A DNA stretch of 64,000 nucleotides. It comes from Daucus carota subsp. sativus. Lineage: Eukaryota > Streptophyta > Magnoliopsida > Apiales > Apiaceae. The stretch's first letter is position 1. Every line of letters begins with the position of its first letter. The notes below the pieces were generated by a model that was not told the origin of the DNA, did not search any database, and saw only the letters and a list, made by a program, of their open reading frames with translations. This document shows positions 25,749-36,316 of this stretch, one piece after another. The stretch is taken from the NCBI RefSeq assembly GCF_001625215.2, contig NC_030386.2, positions 37,265,296-37,329,295 on the forward strand, in the 5' to 3' direction. Both the position numbers and the translations under genes were made by a program.

Positions 25749-25783
25749 TTTTTTTTTTTTTTTTCTTTTTTTTTGAGGAATAT
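25749..25783. mobile_element. Minimal retroposon tail with a 12-bp target duplication
   Basis: A nearly pure T tract followed by GAGGAATAT is flanked by perfect direct repeats of TTATGGCCGGTC (25737-25748 and 25784-25795). This looks like a severely truncated SINE or LINE copy, inserted on the minus strand, of which only a few bases and the poly-A tail remain. Confidence 0.6.
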
Positions 25784-25927
25784 TTATGGCCGGTCAGAAA
25801 GCCTCATACTCTGCCTTAAAGTACGTTTTAATATTTGCTTTTTACAAAATTAAATTATTTATTTACAAAAAAATATGCGCATTTACATAACAACCAATAG
25901 TAATATAATAGTAACTTATAAGATCAA

Positions 25928-27597
25928 CTAGTGAATAAAGCCGCGCTTCGCGGCGGCGTTATGATTTTTTTATAAACTTTGATACAAATTAATATTATAA
26001 TTGTATAAAAGTTATTTTGAGTCATGTTTCCGTTAAACATATCACTAATAAAAAAATTATAATTAATATAAAAATTTGTTTAAGCGGCACTCCTGTCAAA
26101 CACAATACTAATAAAAAAAATTGTTTGAACCGCCCTCTCATCAAAGATAATTTAATCAATAATTATTATAATTATGATAAAATTAAATATAACAATATAG
26201 ATAAAAATTAGTTTGAGCCGCTCTCTTGTCAAACACAGTACTCATAACAAAAAGTTAAAATATACATATTAGTTCGAGTCGCCTACAGTCAAACACAATA
26301 CACGACAAAATTATTATAATTATGATAAAGTTAAAGATTATAACCGGATAAAATTATTTTAAGTCGTGGTCCCGTTTTAGTAAAAGAAAAATACATTATA
26401 ACTTAGATAAAAAAATTGTTTTAGCCGCTTTCCCGTCAAATATAATATTAATAGAAAATTTATTATTATTTAGATAAAAATAAATTTGGGCCGCCCTCCC
26501 CTCAAACACAATACTAATCAGGAATCTCTTTTATAAATTTTGATACAAATTAATATTATAATTGCATAAAAGTTATTTTGATTCATGTTACCGTTAAACA
26601 TATCATTAATATAAAATATGAAAATTAATATAAATTTTTGTAAGCGGCCTTCCAATATATTATAACATAGATAAAAAATTATTTTAGCCGCTTTCCCGTA
26701 AAACATAATACTAATAGAAAATTTATTTTTATTTAGATGAAAGATAATTTGGGCCGCCCTCCCCTCAAACAAAATACTAATTAAGAATCATTTACATTAT
26801 GATAAAATTATAATTATAATTGGATAAATATATCCAATTTATAGATTTTAGTTATTATATTTTTCTTTAAGATTCCTATTTCTTAATTGTTTAGAATTAT
26901 CTCTCTTTTCTTTAGAATTTCAATTTCTTAACTACTTAGAATATCATAGATTTTAGCTATTATATTTTTGCTAAAATTCCTATTTCTTAACTACTTAGAA
27001 TATATCTCTTTTACGATTACTATTTTTTAGCTATCTTATCTATTTTCTCTCAAAAAATTGGAAAAATTAAACGAAAAATTTTTCGAAAAATTATTTCAGA
27101 GAAAAATTTCTTAACTACCCAGGTGATCTTGCTATCCCAGTAATATCATTATTAATCTAATAGCCATTCACATGCATTCTCATCCACTGTGCACGTAGTC
27201 CATCGATTGGTAAAAAAGGGGATCGTGCTAACGGGAAATTTTGGATTCTATTTAAATTTAATAAAATAAAATTATAAATTTTATAACTTTTGAAAATTAG
27301 AATTGTACTTCTTTAATAATTTCTAAAATAATGTATAAATAAAAATAAGAATAATATTATCTTTATGATTCCTAAATAAGAAAAAAAAATTACTTTTAGA
27401 ATCCTTTTTCTAAATTCTGGAGTACTATTTTCAGAATCCAATAAGAAAAGAATTGTATTATCATTAGAATTGTATTAAACCTAATTTTTTGAATTTGAAT
27501 TATAATTATATTTTTTATTCGAAATTTAAGAAAAATCAGAAGACTGAATCGAACAATTCTAGAGACGCCCGCATCCTCCTTTATATATATATATTGA
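25928..27597 (-). mobile_element. Non-autonomous Helitron (1.67 kb)
   Basis: Read on the minus strand, the element begins TCAATATATATATAT after a host A (27598) and ends with a GC hairpin (GCCGCG, loop, CGCGGC at 25940-25954), then eight bases, then CTAG at 25928-25931 before a host T (25927). A 5' TC, a 3' CTRR preceded by a short hairpin, A|T insertion and no target duplication are the Helitron hallmarks. The interior is AT-rich with imperfect repeats (for example ggccgccctcccctcaaaca near 26490 and 26752). No Rep/helicase frame is present. Confidence 0.75.
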
Positions 27598-27771
27598 TTT
27601 AGACGTATAAAATTTCAACTATTTTTTATTCATTTTATTTTATTTTGGTCATTTTAAAAAGTAATTTGTGATATTTATTATTCTATTATTAATTTTAAAC
27701 AGTAGCTATAATTATAAATAAACATATCAACCTAAACTTATAAAATTACTTTTTATATATAATTTTTTATG

Positions 27772-28165
27772 AGTAAATCACAAAATGGTGATCGTAGTTT
27801 TTCAAATTTTTTAAGATGTTGGCTGGACTTTAAAAATTACATTGGCCGGAGTTTGCTTTCGCCTTTTAATAAGGTGGCGGTTGTGAACCTCCGTTAATTT
27901 TCTTCCGTTAACTCAAAAAAAAATAATAAATGAAAAAGTGGTGGAAATCCAGCCAACATTTTGAAAAATTTGAAAAATTATGGCCACCATTTTGTCGTTT
28001 ACTTTTTTATTTTTTTAGAGTTAATGGGAAAAAATTAACGGAGGTTCACGGCCGCCACCTTTTTGGAAGGCGAAATTAAACTCTGCCTACCATTTTGTAA
28101 ATTTTAAAGTTCGGCCAACATTTTGTAAAATTTGAAGAACAAACGCCACCATTTTGTCATTTACT
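27772..28165. mobile_element. Palindromic MITE with long inverted repeats
   Basis: The ends AGTAAATCACAAAATGGTG and ATTTACT-side AGTAAATGACAAAATGGTG match in inverse orientation. The arms also contain CCGTTAATTTTCTTCCGTTAA-like blocks and their complement. About 390 bp, non-coding. The target duplication is unclear, so the superfamily is open. Confidence 0.65.
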
Positions 28166-28313
28166 TTCTTTTTTATTTATTACTAATTTTTCTTCTAAAC
28201 TAAACCAAAAACCTGCTTGCTTGTGGGCAATTTGCTTTCAAATATCATATAAAAGAAAAAAAAGAGTAAAATATAGAAATAATAATTATTCATTAAACGG
28301 TACTCCCTCCGTC

Positions 28314-29266
28314 TAGGCTTGTAAATGGATCGGATATCCGATCCGACCCGATCCGATCCGTGGTTAAATAAATGGATATGGATCCTTATTAAAAAAATCC
28401 GATCTGCTAATAATCCGATCCGATAATAATCCGGTCCGATAAAGAATGGATATGGATATGATCAAATCCGATCTGTTAACGATCCGATCCGATTCATACT
28501 TAACTATATTATATATTTTATATTATATTGTATTATAATATAATATAATATTATTAATATATTACATACAAAATAAAAATTTCTAAAGATACAAGACAAA
28601 ACCCTAAATCATATTTTCTTATAATCTTCTAAAGATACAAGACAAAACCCTAAATCATATTTTCTTATAATCGATGAGCCGCTCCTAATTCTTGACATGG
28701 CTTTCACTCTTGTTATCCGGTTAATCTAATAATCACTCTTTTTTTATGTAGAGTGAGTATAAACACATGAGCTAACTCTTCCACTTAAAATCTCCTCAAT
28801 TACCTGGTTCCGTATTTAAGACATATTTATCGATTTTAATCCTTATTAATAGAGGAGCAAATTATAATTTGCTTCCTCCAAAGTATTAAGCAACTTATTT
28901 ATTATTTCTCTATTTACTTGATAAATTCTGTGTTGAAGTTTTTATCGGAACAACCAACAAAGTTTTTATTAAATACTGCTTTATTAGTTTTTTTACCTAT
29001 TACGCTAAAGTTTATGAATTAATATAGCTAGAAAATATCTCCTTTTCTTGTATGGAACTTAAAACATTGTTCACGGTGAAAAAATATATTTCATATTTTT
29101 TAGTGGATCGGGGCTCCGATCCGATTATCCATGATCCGAGTGGACCGGATATGGATTGACTTGTAAAATATCCGACTCCTGATCCGATCCGAATCCGATA
29201 AATTTAAATGGATTAGGATATGGATTTAGCTAGATCCGATCCAAATCCGATCCGTTTACAGGCCTA
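28314..29266. mobile_element. Non-autonomous hAT element (953 bp)
   Basis: Ends TAGGCTTGTAAATGGATCGG and, inverted, TAGGCCTGTAAACGGATCGG. The perfect 8-bp duplication CCTCCGTC lies at 28306-28313 and 29267-29274, inside the Stowaway terminus. The subterminal regions hold many GGATCGGAT/ATCCGATCC copies, likely transposase-binding repeats. A tandem duplication of about 46 bp (tctaaagatacaagacaaaa...) occupies roughly 28580-28672. Confidence 0.92.
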
Positions 29267-29469
29267 CCTCCGTCCACTTTTACATGTCCACTTTGAAAAA
29301 AAAAATTGTCCCAAATTACTTGTCCACTTCTCTTTTCAAAGCAACTTTTTGTATGTTTTTTCAAAAAATAACAACTTCCAATGTTTGACTAGCATATAGT
29401 ATATATACACAACTCTATCTAATTCATTACATTTATTAGGGATATGTATGAAAACAAGATATCCAACTA

Positions 29470-29764
29470 CTCCCTCCGTCTCAATTTATTAGGAATAAAC
29501 ACACATATTAAGAAAAAAGGTTGGTTTGATGGAATCTTATCTCATGTATCATTAGTTAGTGCATTGATAAGTGAGAATATTGTTGAGTTTCAAAAAAATC
29601 ACAATAAATATAGGGATTTAGTGCATTGAGAAATGAGAATAATGTTGAGTTTCAAAAAAGTCACAATTAATATGTAGATAAATTTGTATTGAAAGAAGAG
29701 AGAGACAAATATTTTGGGACAATTTTTTTTTCCAAACTGGACCTATAAATTAAGACGGAGGGAG
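29470..29764. mobile_element. Inner Stowaway MITE (295 bp)
   Basis: CTCCCTCCGTCTCAATTTAT at the left and AAATTAAGACGGAGGGAG at the right, with TA on both sides (29468-29469, 29765-29766). It interrupts the outer element exactly where the intact copy at 7.7 kb reads ccTAaca. It is a different Stowaway subfamily from its host. Confidence 0.9.
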
Positions 29765-30078
29765 TAACATTTTCTTAAGATGCGTTATTTTTTCAAAAAG
29801 GACAAGTAAAAGGGGACGGAGGGAGTAGATATGCCGACTGTGTTGAATCAGTATGCCATAAAAAATTAGCGTTTAATACGTGTGCTTAATACGGGTGTGA
29901 GCCATAATTTCATTTCACACATAATTTAATACAACCACCCCCACCATATAATAATAATCCAGTCCATTCTTTCCCAAAATGTACTGTCTTTTGTCTTTTT
30001 AAGTGCTAAACACACATTCTCCCTGGGGTCCGCGAACTAGACACGCCCTCCACTCTTTGCTGGTCCTTTCAATTCACC

Positions 30079-30086
30079 TATAAAAT
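30079..30086 (+). promoter_or_regulatory. TATA box of the DREB-type gene
   Basis: TATAAAAT, 104 bp upstream of the ATG at 30190, in a CT-rich leader context, is a good plant TATA box. Confidence 0.65.
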
Positions 30087-30189
30087 CTTCTACTCATCTC
30101 AACTGTCTTCTATCACCATATATCTATAAATCTATCCATATTTCAATAATTTTATTTTGCATATATTAGTGATATTTTAGTGATAGTGC

Positions 30190-30867
30190 ATGGCTGATTC
30201 TGCTCACATACCCAAAAATGACCAACCAGAATCACAAAGTGAATCTGAATATTGCTCAAATGAGTCAAGTCTTTCTATTTTACCACCCACAGCTTCTTCT
30301 GAAGACCCTTTGTTAAAACCTTCACCAGTAGCCCCAAGTAAAATGTCATTGTCACCATCCTCAGGCCGTCATCCATCTTATCGAGGAATTCGATGCAGGA
30401 GCGGGAAATGGGTGTCAGAGATTCGCGAGCCACGTAAGACTAGCCGAATCTGGTTGGGGACTTATCCCACGCCTGAAATGGCAGCTGCCGCGTATGACGT
30501 AGCTGCATTGGCCTTAAAAGGCCCTGATGCTGCTCTGAATTTTCCTGACTCGGCTTTGTCTTACGTGATTCCTGCAAACCCTACCGCGGCAGACATTCGT
30601 GCTGCCGCTGCAAATGCTGCAGCTTCCAGAGCCTGCGGAGGCTCTGGAAGTACTGCTGGAGGCGATAATCCCGAATTACCGCCTCCAGCAGAGAACATCA
30701 ATATACCTTCAGAGACTTCTGAATTTATTGATGAGGAGGATATTTTTGACATGCCGAATTTGCTGGCTGACATGGCGGAGGGAATGCTGATTAGTCCGCC
30801 GAGAATGAAAACGGATGACTCACCAGAAAAAGAGGGAGACAACCTATGGAGTTACCCACGTAACTAG
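30190..30867 (+). CDS. DREB-type AP2/ERF transcription factor
   Basis: An intronless gene of 225 residues with a single AP2 domain at about 63-120 ([40 protein letters not shown]). The Val in KWVSEIRE is the DREB hallmark. It lacks the PKK-GRKKFxETRHP and DSAWR signatures of the CBFs, so it is not a CBF; it resembles the ERF02x/TINY part of the DREB group. The N terminus is serine- and glutamate-rich. The C-terminal acidic module [20 protein letters not shown] is a likely activation domain, and the protein ends LWSYPRN. It should bind DRE/CRT-type GCCGAC sites in stress-response promoters. The ATG follows a clear TATA box. It lies 6.9 kb upstream of the CBF cluster in the same orientation but is too divergent to be part of that tandem set. 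Confidence 0.92.
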   Translation: MADSAHIPKNDQPESQSESEYCSNESSLSILPPTASSEDPLLKPSPVAPSKMSLSPSSGRHPSYRGIRCRSGKWVSEIREPRKTSRIWLGTYPTPEMAAAAYDVAALALKGPDAALNFPDSALSYVIPANPTAADIRAAAANAAASRACGGSGSTAGGDNPELPPPAENINIPSETSEFIDEEDIFDMPNLLADMAEGMLISPPRMKTDDSPEKEGDNLWSYPRN

Positions 30868-31123
30868 TTACTATTAACAACTCAGAGGTAGCATATAACG
30901 ACTAGAACTATAATTTGTGTTTGCTCGCTTCTGTCCAACTCGTTACTATTATCGAATTATGCTAGATTGCTAGCAAGTACCCTTCGTGTTGGCTTGTTGT
31001 ACTCTTTCCTTTTATTTGTTGCTTTGCGTAATTTTTGGTTCCTTTTTTATCCTTTGACATCACTCTTTTATGGTGCTCAGGATCTAGCTGCGCTCAATGT
31101 GCATTTTGAGATTTTTGATTAAT

Positions 31124-31557
31124 AGGTGTGTATTGCATTGGGATTTTAAAACATTTTTTTTCATTCATGAAATCCGAGGGTATTCGATTGGGATTGTTTG
31201 GAATCCATTAAAATCTTGAGGTATTCAATTGAGATTTTAAATTATGCTACAGATTATTCAATTGGAATTTTAAATTATGCTTTAAAATCCGATGTTATTC
31301 AATTAGGATTGTTTAAAATCTGGTGGTATTGAAATGCTGATGGATTTTTTTGGATTTCATAAAATGATGTATTTTGTGGCATTCTTCATTGCATTTTAAG
31401 TTTTTTGAAATCCCATCAAAATCAATGGGATTTTGAAGCATTGTGCTTAAATCCTATCAACTCTGCGACATTTTATCAAGAATCCGCAAAAAATCAAAAT
31501 CACATACAATCCATAAATTAAAAACAATCCATTAAAATCCCAATCGAATACACTCCG
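31124..31557. mobile_element. MITE with inverted repeats, superfamily unclear
   Basis: The ends GGTGTGTATTGCATTGGGAT and, inverted, GGAGTGTATTCGATTGGGAT pair well. The interior repeats the motif 'attcaattgggattttaaa' several times in both orientations. Subterminal repeats of this kind suggest a hAT or Harbinger-type non-autonomous element; no clear duplication was found. It lies about 250 bp downstream of the DREB stop codon. Confidence 0.6.
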
Positions 31558-31559
31558 TA

Positions 31560-33990
31560 AGAATAGATTCTGTTTTAAATGACGCGACTACGACTTCCAA
31601 TCACATTTTGTTCCGCGTCCCCGGAATTTCAATCTCTTATCATCAAAAGTAGAGCGGTATCCATAAAATTCTTTGAATAATTGATTTCACGAGTTTATGT
31701 ATCGTGTGAATTTTACAATTATATATCGTATAGTACTTAACTGAGCAATCGAAAATCATAAAACTTAAAAATCGATCAAACAAAATTTAGGAAGGGGAGT
31801 GATATTTATAAAAAAGCAAACAGCAGAGTGTTACCCTGTGTTTAGGAAGTTGGGACTGGGGAGGAGGAAACTTACAAATTAGGAAGGTAACTAAATAAGT
31901 GGGAGTTGAAATGTTTGGAGCTGTAGTGGACATGGTCACGTGGGTACAAGGTACGAAATATTAGTGGCACTTATCTTGTTTTGTTGGGTTGTATATTCTC
32001 TTCAGTTGCATAAGTTGCATGTGGCCTGAACTCCATAAATTTAGTTTCTACCGGAAATTGTTAGCTACCAGACACTTTTGTTGGGTCCTCCTTCCTTGTG
32101 TTTCTCTTCTTTACATGTATAATTTTTTTTTTTTTTTTTGACAGAAATTCACTTGCTCGTATCGATAATACGCCAGTACTCCGAGGAGTTTTTTTCATTC
32201 AAAAAGCTTATTATCTAACCGAAAGACATGAAAATGTCTCCGGAAGTTTAGACAATAAAACTTAATGTCCGAAATAAAATGTCCCAAGCTCCAAATCCAC
32301 GCTACTTCCACCTCATCCCTGAAACAATACGATTCATTAATAACAAAAATTAATAAATTTAATTATTATAAAAGATAAATAAAATAATTAGTCAAAATAA
32401 GATAAAAAAACAGAAAGTATATCTAACCAAAGGGAGACCCTTTGGCTAGATACCATTGGTTAGATATATATTACAAGCTAGATAAATACTAAGAAGATAA
32501 TTAATAATATAAGTATTTAAATATAATAATAACTAAAAGTTTAAGAAATAAATTAAATATGATAATCAAGCCAACAAAATGGCATCAAATTGCCGTATAG
32601 AAGGCCAAAATCTACGCCACCGATCATGGCCACCAATAAATGGTACAAATAAATTTCATAAATTCCCTAATCAAGACTGCAAGTAATTGTACACCAATTA
32701 ATAAATTGCATTAAACTCTAATCAATGATGATTAAAACATTTAGACCAAATATTTATTAGCAAAACCAAGAGAAACAAAATAAATTCAAAAAAACAACAA
32801 TCAAGCAAGTCAACTAGCCATATAATATAACTGAAAATTAAATCATCATTTACTTCTAATAAAGTCAATTCAATAAAATTACAGTTGCAGGAAATTACTA
32901 GTTTTACAAAACAAAACCTAAAATCATGCAAACAAATTAATCAATAATATTCTATTCAAAATCACACTAAGTGATAAAACCATCTCATCATCATGGACAA
33001 GGAATCATCAAAATCTCGTCATTGTCACTAATCATCAAAAACTTGTCATTGTCACTAACACAAACCATATACAAACTCTTACCCCTACAAGCCTAAAACA
33101 CAAATTCTAATAAACTTGTGACTCGAAATAAATTGTTAAAATACAACATACTATGCACATAATATATTGACTAAAGCTCTCCAACTTTCACATCTTTTAG
33201 ATAAATCAACAAACAAAACTAAATCATTGTACACCACCTCCAATAATTGATTATCATGCACAAATATAAAATAATAAGAAAATCCGAGTTCTAACGAAAC
33301 ACTATTAAAACATACGAAATTGTATACACTAATAAAACAAAAATCACATAAACATATAAACATATAATTTAAGAATTGGATAGAGTACACCTTTTGAATG
33401 TCGAAATTTTGACATGTATATGAGTCGAATGATAAAGGGACCACCATTTCATAGGTTAACATCACCATTCTCATTATTTGTCCATCCGGTGCTGAATCGT
33501 TGAACGGCCTCCACATATAACTATTCTCCCTCGTTCACCACTTGATCCGCGCGATTTGTGTAGATACATATGTTTCGTATGGAATATGCTAATCCAAGAT
33601 ACATATTTGGAATTTTATTAATACTAGCTGATATGGGTTAATCAGAATTAGGTTTGTTGTTGGTTAATTGATTGGAGTTGGGTTTTGATGGAAAAAAGTG
33701 GAGGGCTGTTGGCCGGAACTCATGTCGACAAGGCCGACGGAGTTTCGTGGCGGATGCAAGGAAGGGGGGCCGGAGAAGAAAAGGGGGAGAGGAGAGAAAA
33801 GGAGGAGACAATACTTTGGATGGGGATTAAAATAATCTTTACATGTATAATTGTATATATATACTTTATGCTTCTTCGTTCTTCTGCACCTCAGAATAAT
33901 TCTTTAGCCAAAAAAATACTACTCCTAATTAGAAAGATCAGATTTTTGCCATTGAATTTAGCAATTTATCGGTGCTTGTCCTATTTAAAA
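31560..33990. other. Intergenic with minor repeats, no confirmed gene
   Basis: Contains an imperfect hairpin at 32421-32451 (atctaaccaaaggg pairing with ccctttggctagat) and a 27-bp tandem pair at 33004-33030 and 33031-33057. A minus-strand open stretch at 33393-33516 (MWRPFNDSAPDGQIMRMVML...) ends at a plausible donor but no partner exon is recognisable. The plus-strand frame at 33685-34053 has no known domain and runs into a MITE. Confidence 0.4.
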
Positions 33991-33991
33991 G

Positions 33992-34174
33992 GAGTAGGGC
34001 TACATGCACAAAATTGGGTACATAATTTTACACAAAATGATATAGCAATCTAGGTGGGGAGTTTTAGTAATTGGTGCTATTAATGCATGTGCTGGGGTCC
34101 ATTCCAATCACAAGTTAACACATACTCATTCTGTGAATATTTATGTACCCAATTCTGTGCATGTAGCATTTTCC
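33992..34174. mobile_element. Mutator-like MITE (183 bp)
   Basis: Inverted arms share GCTACATGCACA and AATTGGGTACATAA. The 9-bp direct repeat ATTTAAAAG flanks it exactly (33983-33991 and 34175-34183). A 9-bp duplication fits the Mutator superfamily. Confidence 0.75.
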
Positions 34175-34925
34175 ATTTAAAAGTCACAACCAACTGCTTG
34201 CTAGTCTTCTTTAATGCTTTGACGTTTTACGAAGATAATTTCATCTTATTTTCGATAATTTTATCATAAATAAAATTATTTTTTCTAGTTTTAAAATTTT
34301 GAAACAACATATTTTTATTAATAAAACTAAAATCCTCTCGACCGACCTCTTCTTTTCATAACAACAATCGGGTTTTCATCCATTTTCATGGTTGAAAATC
34401 CCTTAAATGAAGAATTTCACCTTGTGTTTGCTTTATTAAATTAGTCTTCTTCCACAAGTGTAATAGTTCACTTAAATAAGATCGGAAACTCACATTTGGG
34501 TAATATATATAAAAAGTAATACAACACTATCCTACTGACTGCCTAAATCATATACACATCCTCAAATTTTCTAATCATTACTTATTTTTAGATAGCCTCG
34601 GGTCATTATCTATTTAATATTTATGAATAAAAAAATTCATTCCCTCTTTTTTTTCATTATCTTTTCCCTCAAATTTATTATCAAAACTATAATAGGAAAC
34701 AAAAATAGGGTTTTTATACTGCAAATTGAATCCCTAAATCACTAGAACTCATTATTTTATATTTATTAATTATTAATAGGTAATAAGATCGGTAACATAT
34801 TGGACTTGCTCAAACAATTATTTTTTTAATAATTTTTTTTATTGGTGTAGATTTTTGTACATGCAGGAGGCCAATATTATCAATGAGATTGTAACTAATA
34901 ATAATTTACCATATACTAAAAAATA

Positions 34926-35212
34926 CTCCCTCCGTCCCATTGGATTGTATACAGTTTTTTTTTTGGGACTTCCCACTATTTGTATACATACCAAAAATAG
35001 TAAGTTTTTATAATATAAAAACTTAACTACACCCACTGCTTTCTTCCACTACACCCACTTTATTCATTAAATATTAGTAGGTCCCGCCACTTTACTCCCA
35101 CTACACTCATTTTTACACAATAAATATTAATGGGTCCCACCACTTCACCCACTTTTCTTACTTTTCTCCGTGCCCCTCCTCGTATGTATACTAATCAATG
35201 GGACGGAGGGAG
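34926..35212. mobile_element. Stowaway MITE (287 bp)
   Basis: CTCCCTCCGTCCCATTGGA at the left and TCAATGGGACGGAGGGAG at the right, with TA at 34924-34925 and 35213-35214. The interior includes several copies of 'ccactacacccac'. Confidence 0.88.
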
Positions 35213-35272
35213 TAGTTGTTAGTGTTAGTGTATGCCAGTCGGTGACACGTATTAGAACATCCATTATTAAAT

Positions 35273-35463
35273 CGGTTTTTCTAGTGTGTGCCCATGGGCA
35301 CATGCTAAGCACTAAAACATATAAATTTGGAGAGTTTTGATTGGCTTATTCTCTTTAATAATGGTGGACCCCCCTGCAGTTACAACAACCACCAATCAAA
35401 ACCCTCCAAATTAATGGATTTTTGTGCTTAGCATGTGCCCATGGGCACACACTAGACAAACCC
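35273..35463. mobile_element. Mutator-like MITE (191 bp)
   Basis: Near-perfect inverted repeats of about 40 bp containing CTAGTGTGTGCCCATGGGCA followed by CATGCTAAGCAC. The 9-bp duplication TTATTAAAT lies at 35264-35272 and 35464-35472. A related fragment is at 7264-7340. Confidence 0.82.
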
Positions 35464-35796
35464 TTATTAAATTTCTTATGTTATATGTTACATCATTTAT
35501 ATTACCCATAATTTAATTATTTCTCAATATATACCTGTACCGTAACGTGTAATTCAACATTTTCGGTCAACTTATTTCATTAGCTGCTGCAATTCTTGTT
35601 TTCTAGCGTACCTCTACTCCTGTAGTAGGAGCCCAGTGCAAAAACTTGTGGCTGGATTACAAATTGAACCAACCCAATTTTTGGGCCATGATTATTGGAG
35701 CCTGGAGGATAGAAAGAGAGCACGATGTACACGTAGACCCGAACCTTAGTAGACTTTTATTAAAATTAATTGTGAAAATATAAATAAAAGAGAGAA

Positions 35797-36316
35797 TTTT
35801 TTTTTTTTTTGAGATAAGTCTAAAGATACTCATTAGTATCCGTTCTATATAAAATTCGATATAGGTGAGAATCGAAGCCATGATCTTAGAGCATCTCCAA
35901 CGGCGTTGGCTATAATCGTTGGCTAAATTGGACCTGTAAGATATTATGTAAAATTTGCTGAATCTGTAAGACATTTTGCTTCAATGGTACTGGCTATATT
36001 GGTTGGCTATAATTTAAAAATAGTATGTTATTAATATTTTAAATTGTTAAAATAGAATATATCAGTTCAATATGGTAATAAATGATGTACAATCTTTCTA
36101 CAGATTTTCTTACAGACCTGTAGAGGTTCGACAAATTTAGCCATCCATAGGAGGTTGGCTAAATTTATAGACAACAGCTGAGCATGGTTGGAGTTGGGTT
36201 TTTGGAACTGTTGGCTAAATTTTTTTATTTTAGGTATGCCACCTCACTTTTTAGCCAAAGACTTTAGATGGTTGGAGATGCTCTTAGGACGACAAACGGA
36301 TAGCTCTAACCCTGAG
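35797..36316 (-). mobile_element. tRNA-derived SINE, interrupted by a Tourist MITE
   Basis: Read on the minus strand: a tRNA-like head (CTCAGGGTTAGAGCTATCC) with an A-box, then a B-box-like GGCTTCGATTCTC, a short body and a terminal A tract (T14 at 35797-35810). The Tourist element at 35889-36283 separates the head from the B box. Without it the SINE is about 120 bp. The SINE's own target duplication is not clear. Confidence 0.6.
35889..36283. mobile_element. Tourist (PIF/Harbinger) MITE, 395 bp
   Basis: Ends GAGCATCTCCAAC and GTTGGAGATGCTC, with the TTA duplication at 35886-35888 and 36284-36286. A second family member is at 57314-57697 in a ValRS intron: both contain 'ggctataatggttggctat'-like and 'gaggttcgacaaat' strings. 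Confidence 0.9.

Larger units (their letters stand above)
28303..29825. mobile_element. Stowaway MITE expanded by two internal insertions
   Basis: Same family as the intact 264-bp copy at 7676. TA flanks at 28301-28302 and 29826-29827. A hAT element (28314-29266) sits 11 bp from its left end, and another Stowaway (29470-29764) sits at an internal TA. Removing both leaves about 267 bp, matching the intact copy almost throughout. It ends about 250 bp upstream of the DREB gene's TATA box. Confidence 0.9.

Noticed and set aside
32421-32451. Hairpin atctaaccaaaggg...ccctttggctagat as a MITE or microRNA precursor
   Set aside because: Too short, with no flanking duplication and no longer precursor fold visible by eye.
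33393-33516. Minus-strand stretch MWRPFNDSAPDGQIMRMVML... ending at a donor-like site
   Set aside because: Looks faintly exon-like, but no partner exon, family or supported start was found.
33685-34053. 122-codon plus-strand frame
   Set aside because: No domain; its C-terminal part runs into the Mutator-like MITE at 33992, so it is probably chance.
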